Source: DATIKM01 sp035477595
GTDB lineage: Bacteria > Armatimonadota > Chthonomonadetes > Chthonomonadales > CAJBBX01
Direction of reading: 5' to 3'
DNA length: 7,745 nucleotides
NCBI GenBank assembly: GCA_035477595.1
Contig: DATIKM010000060.1
Location: forward strand, 1 to 7,745
Position 1 is the stretch's first letter; each line of letters opens with the position of its first letter. The notes under the pieces are model-generated. The model had not been told where the DNA came from and did no database searches. It saw only the letters and a program-made list of their open reading frames with translations. This document shows, one piece after another, positions 5,952-7,745 of this stretch. A program made the position numbers and the translations under genes.

Positions 5952-5957
5952 AAGGAG
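5952..5957 (+). promoter_or_regulatory. Ribosome binding site that fixes the oxidoreductase start
   Basis: AAGGAG lies nine bases before the ATG at 5967, which begins directly at a Tat signal peptide. A second strong site, AGGAGGTG (5873-5880), precedes an in-frame ATG at 5883 with only two bases between. Starting there would put 28 mostly basic residues before the twin-arginine motif, so 5967 is preferred. Confidence 0.75.
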
Positions 5958-5966
5958 AGGATCCAG

Positions 5967-7160
5967 ATGTCCATCGACACCACGCGCCGGTCGTTCCTGA
6001 TCGGCGCCGGTGCTGCCGCCATGGCGCTGCACAAGCCTGCCGACGCGCAGCAGCCGGCAATCCAGGGGTTCGAACAGGCAGTCACCGACCGCGAGGCCGC
6101 CAGGCGCTGGCAGCCCGTCTCCGACCGCAAGGTGCGCGTGGGCATCGCCGGGTACGGCGTCTGCCATTGGGGCGCCGCGTTCGGGTTCCAGAACCACCCC
6201 AACGTCGTCGTCGGGGCGGTGAGCGACCTCTTCCCGGACCGGTGCGCCGCGCTGGCGCGCGCCGTCGGGTGCGAGAAGACCTACCCGTCGTGCGAGGAGA
6301 TGATCAAGGACGACTCGCTCGAGGCGATCTTCGTGGCGACCTGCGCGCCCAGCCATGGGCCGCTCTCGGTGATGGCGCTGAGGGCCGGCAAACACGTGGC
6401 CGCGGCGGTGCCGGCGGTCTTTGGCTCGCTGGAGGAGGCGGACCAGCTCTACCGGGCGGTGAGGAGCAGCGGGCGCAAGTACATGCTCTTCGAGACCTCC
6501 TACTTCCACGACGACAACTACGCGATGCGCGAGCTCTATCGCGGCGGGCACCTGGGCAAGCTGATCTACGCGGAGGGCGAATACTACCACTTCTTCCCCG
6601 AAGCCCTCGCTTCGCACAGAGGCTGGCGGACCGGGCTACCGCCCCAGTGGTACCCCACCCACTCGAACGCCTACTACACCGGCGTGACCGGCCTCCCGTT
6701 CACCGAGGTCTCCTGCATGGGCTTCCCGAGCGAGGTGGAGCACCTCAAGCCTGCGAACAACCGCTTCCGGAACGCCTTCGGCACGGAGATCGCGCTCATG
6801 CGATCGTCCGACGGCGCCATCTCCCGGATGGCGGTGAGCTGGGACACTCCCGGGGACTCGGGCGAGAAGGGGCGCATCCGCGCGCAGCGCGGCACCTACT
6901 ACGGCCGCTTCCAGACCTATGGAGACCCGACCGCGGTGCCCCAGCCGCGGAAGCCCCCGCTCCCGCCGGGCGTCGAGGCGGGAGGCCATGGCGGCTCCCA
7001 CGGCTACCTGATGTCGGAGTTCATCGAGGCCATTCTGATGGACCGCAAGCCCCTCGTGGACATCGGGCAGGCGCTCACGATGACGGTGGGCGGCATCGTT
7101 GCGCACCGGTCGGCGCGTCGCGGTGGCGAGCTGCTCAAGATTCCGCAGTACCCGTTTTAG
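5967..7160 (+). CDS. Tat-exported Gfo/Idh/MocA-family oxidoreductase lacking the EKP motif
   Basis: A 397-residue NAD(P)-dependent oxidoreductase-like protein, probably acting on a sugar or sugar derivative outside the cytoplasm. Residues 1-29 are a twin-arginine signal (TTRRSFLIGAGAAAMA, likely cut after ADA at 27), and Tat exports folded, cofactor-loaded proteins. The Rossmann fold begins at KVRVGIAGYG (55-64); VSDLFPDR (85-92) and IFVATCAPSHGPLSVMALRAGKHV (121-144) follow the family pattern. Where most members have Glu-Lys-Pro after GKHV, this has A147-V148-P149, so the usual catalytic/cofactor Lys is absent. The C-terminal domain contains FHDDNYAMREL (180-190), GEYYHFF (204-210), WYPTHSNAYY (228-237) with a candidate active-site His, and a standard end (GYLMSEFIEAI). 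I recall related proteins with AVP at this site in similar phyla, so this may be a subfamily trait. It diverges from the LacI regulator. Confidence 0.9.
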   Translation: MSIDTTRRSFLIGAGAAAMALHKPADAQQPAIQGFEQAVTDREAARRWQPVSDRKVRVGIAGYGVCHWGAAFGFQNHPNVVVGAVSDLFPDRCAALARAVGCEKTYPSCEEMIKDDSLEAIFVATCAPSHGPLSVMALRAGKHVAAAVPAVFGSLEEADQLYRAVRSSGRKYMLFETSYFHDDNYAMRELYRGGHLGKLIYAEGEYYHFFPEALASHRGWRTGLPPQWYPTHSNAYYTGVTGLPFTEVSCMGFPSEVEHLKPANNRFRNAFGTEIALMRSSDGAISRMAVSWDTPGDSGEKGRIRAQRGTYYGRFQTYGDPTAVPQPRKPPLPPGVEAGGHGGSHGYLMSEFIEAILMDRKPLVDIGQALTMTVGGIVAHRSARRGGELLKIPQYPF

Positions 7161-7346
7161 CGGGGGGCGCATTCAGGCGCCGTCGCGGGGCGCGGGCGGC
7201 AGGGGCGCGCAGAGGCGCGACCACGGGTCTGGCACGATGGGCCGCGCCCCCCCCGCGCGTCGGCTGGCGGTAATCGCCGCGCGGGTGGGCTGGCGGTTTC
7301 TGGCAGACGCGTGTCTGATCGACGCCTAGTCGCGCGCCCGTGCGCG

Positions 7347-7400
7347 TGGGCTGGCGCCTGTCGGACTGGATGACCCCCTCGGTGAACTCCTGCGGCCCCC
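7347..7400. repeat. Array spacer type B, copy 1 (copy 2 at 7595-7648)
   Basis: The 54 bases here recur at 7595-7648 with two mismatches, 248 bp away. Three other modules (C, A, A) lie between the copies, so this is not simple tandem repetition. The shared spacer includes GACTGGATGACCCCCTCGG. The near-identity implies recent copying or active homogenisation. Confidence 0.9.
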
Positions 7401-7421
7401 GCGCGCGTGGGATGGCGGCCG

Positions 7422-7437
7422 CCAGGGCGCCTCGCTT
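7422..7437. repeat. Array spacer type C, copy 1 (copy 2 at 7730-7745, cut by the window edge)
   Basis: CCAGGGCGCCTCGCTT is identical at 7422-7437 and 7730-7745, offset 308 bp. In both copies it follows a core. The distance between core and this block differs by one base between the copies, which breaks any shared reading frame across the module. Confidence 0.8.
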
Positions 7438-7459
7438 GAGACGGCTATCGAGCGGCCCC

Positions 7460-7585
7460 CCGCGCGGGCTGGCGGGCGGTAGCCACCGGGCACGGCGGCC
7501 TCATGGCCCCCTGTCGCGCCCCCCGCGTGGGATGGCGGGCGGTAGCCACCGGACACGGCGGCCGCATGGCCCCCTGTCGCGCCCC
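7460..7585. repeat. Tandem pair of 63-bp units (spacer type A plus core)
   Basis: 7460-7522 and 7523-7585 match at 59 of 63 bases by eye. Each unit is the core followed by a spacer starting GGCGGTAGCCACCGG and ending in CTGTCGCGCCCC. This is the only adjacent duplication of the same spacer in the visible array. Confidence 0.9.
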
Positions 7586-7745
7586 CTGCGCGGATGGGCT
7601 GGCGCCTGTGGGACTGGATGACCCCCTCGGTGAACTCCTGCTGCCCCCCCCCGCACGGGTGGGCGGGCGCACTCACGCAACCGCGCCGGTGATGAACGAG
7701 CCTGCTGCCCCCCGCGTGGGCTGGCGTCACCAGGGCGCCTCGCTT

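Larger units (their letters stand above)
7247..7745. repeat. Composite repeat array: ~20-bp core every 57-67 bp with a small recurring set of spacers
   Basis: A degenerate core, a C-run followed by GCGYGGGMTGGCG, recurs. The TGGCG part is at 7265, 7291, 7352, 7413, 7470, 7533, 7600, about 7660 (degenerate) and 7722. After one short step (26 bp), spacings are 61, 61, 57, 63, 67, 60 and 62. Spacers between cores come from a small set in the order unique, B, C, A, A, B, unique, C. The array runs off the right edge. On the minus strand every core carries a G-run. No long protein frame is conserved between like spacers. The 86 bases before it (7161-7246) are GC-rich with only a weak 5-bp hairpin (7166-7181) after the oxidoreductase stop. 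The function is not recognised. Confidence 0.8.

Noticed and set aside
5829..6617. A minus-strand open frame opposite the oxidoreductase
   Set aside because: It overlaps the divergent promoter region and a clear plus-strand gene, and its His/Arg/Val-rich product shows no domain.
7161..7210. Terminator or G-quadruplex after the oxidoreductase
   Set aside because: The only hairpin (7166-7181) has a 5-bp stem and no T-run, and the G-runs are too far apart to meet the usual four-tract pattern.
7247..7745. CRISPR array
   Set aside because: Cores are degenerate and vary in length, spacers recur almost identically instead of being unique, and no cas gene is present.
7326..7745. A repeat protein encoded on the minus strand of the array (motifs like PAHAGG)
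   Set aside because: The frame is open to the edge and several cores share it, but copies of the same spacer are read in different frames because of single-base length differences (types B and C), and there is no convincing start or ribosome site. A decayed coding origin is not excluded.

Overview
The window is GC-rich bacterial DNA. The best clue to the organism is the pseudopilin at 3710-4525. Its start (a FTLIELLVVIAIIAILAAILFPVFAQAR-type helix, then SCLSNLKQLG and YVQDYDE) and its H-X9-DG end are, from general knowledge, typical of the large pseudopilin families of Armatimonadota and, less closely, Planctomycetota. A Tat-exported Gfo/Idh/MocA oxidoreductase, a LacI-type regulator and a small lipoprotein fit that picture. 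No rRNA or marker gene is present, so the phylum is an inference.

Layout. Six genes lie on the minus strand, in order of transcription: LacI-family regulator (5652-4594), H-X9-DG pseudopilin (4525-3710), 97-residue lipoprotein (3642-3349), ribose-type ABC permease (3112-2078), exported TPR protein (1969-776) and a GalU-like nucleotidyltransferase that runs off the left edge (779-1). The last two overlap by ATGA. A strong hairpin followed by CTTTCT after the lipoprotein gene (3278-3305), and a candidate promoter before the permease (3134-3163), split these into two units: regulator-pseudopilin-lipoprotein, and permease-TPR-galU. On the plus strand, diverging from the regulator, is a Tat-exported oxidoreductase (5967-7160) that lacks the family's usual Glu-Lys-Pro motif.

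The regulator's upstream region holds a TTGACA-N17-TACAAG promoter facing the regulator. Over and just past its -10 lie three LacI-type half-site palindromes with centres exactly 13 bp apart. This looks like negative autoregulation and perhaps local control of the pseudopilin and lipoprotein genes.

From about 7247 to the right edge is a non-coding array. A degenerate C-run/GCGTGGGCTGGCG core recurs about every 57-67 bp, separated by spacers drawn from a small set that reappear out of order (unique, B, C, A, A, B, unique, C). This is the least explained structure in the window. Two further short tandem duplications lie in the permease-TPR unit: a 35-bp copy of the permease 3' end, and a 33-bp in-frame copy inside the TPR protein's signal peptide.

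The genes suggest a sugar-responsive, envelope-oriented locus: sugar uptake, sugar oxidation outside the cytoplasm, sugar-nucleotide supply and surface or pseudopilin components. No substrate can be named from sequence alone.
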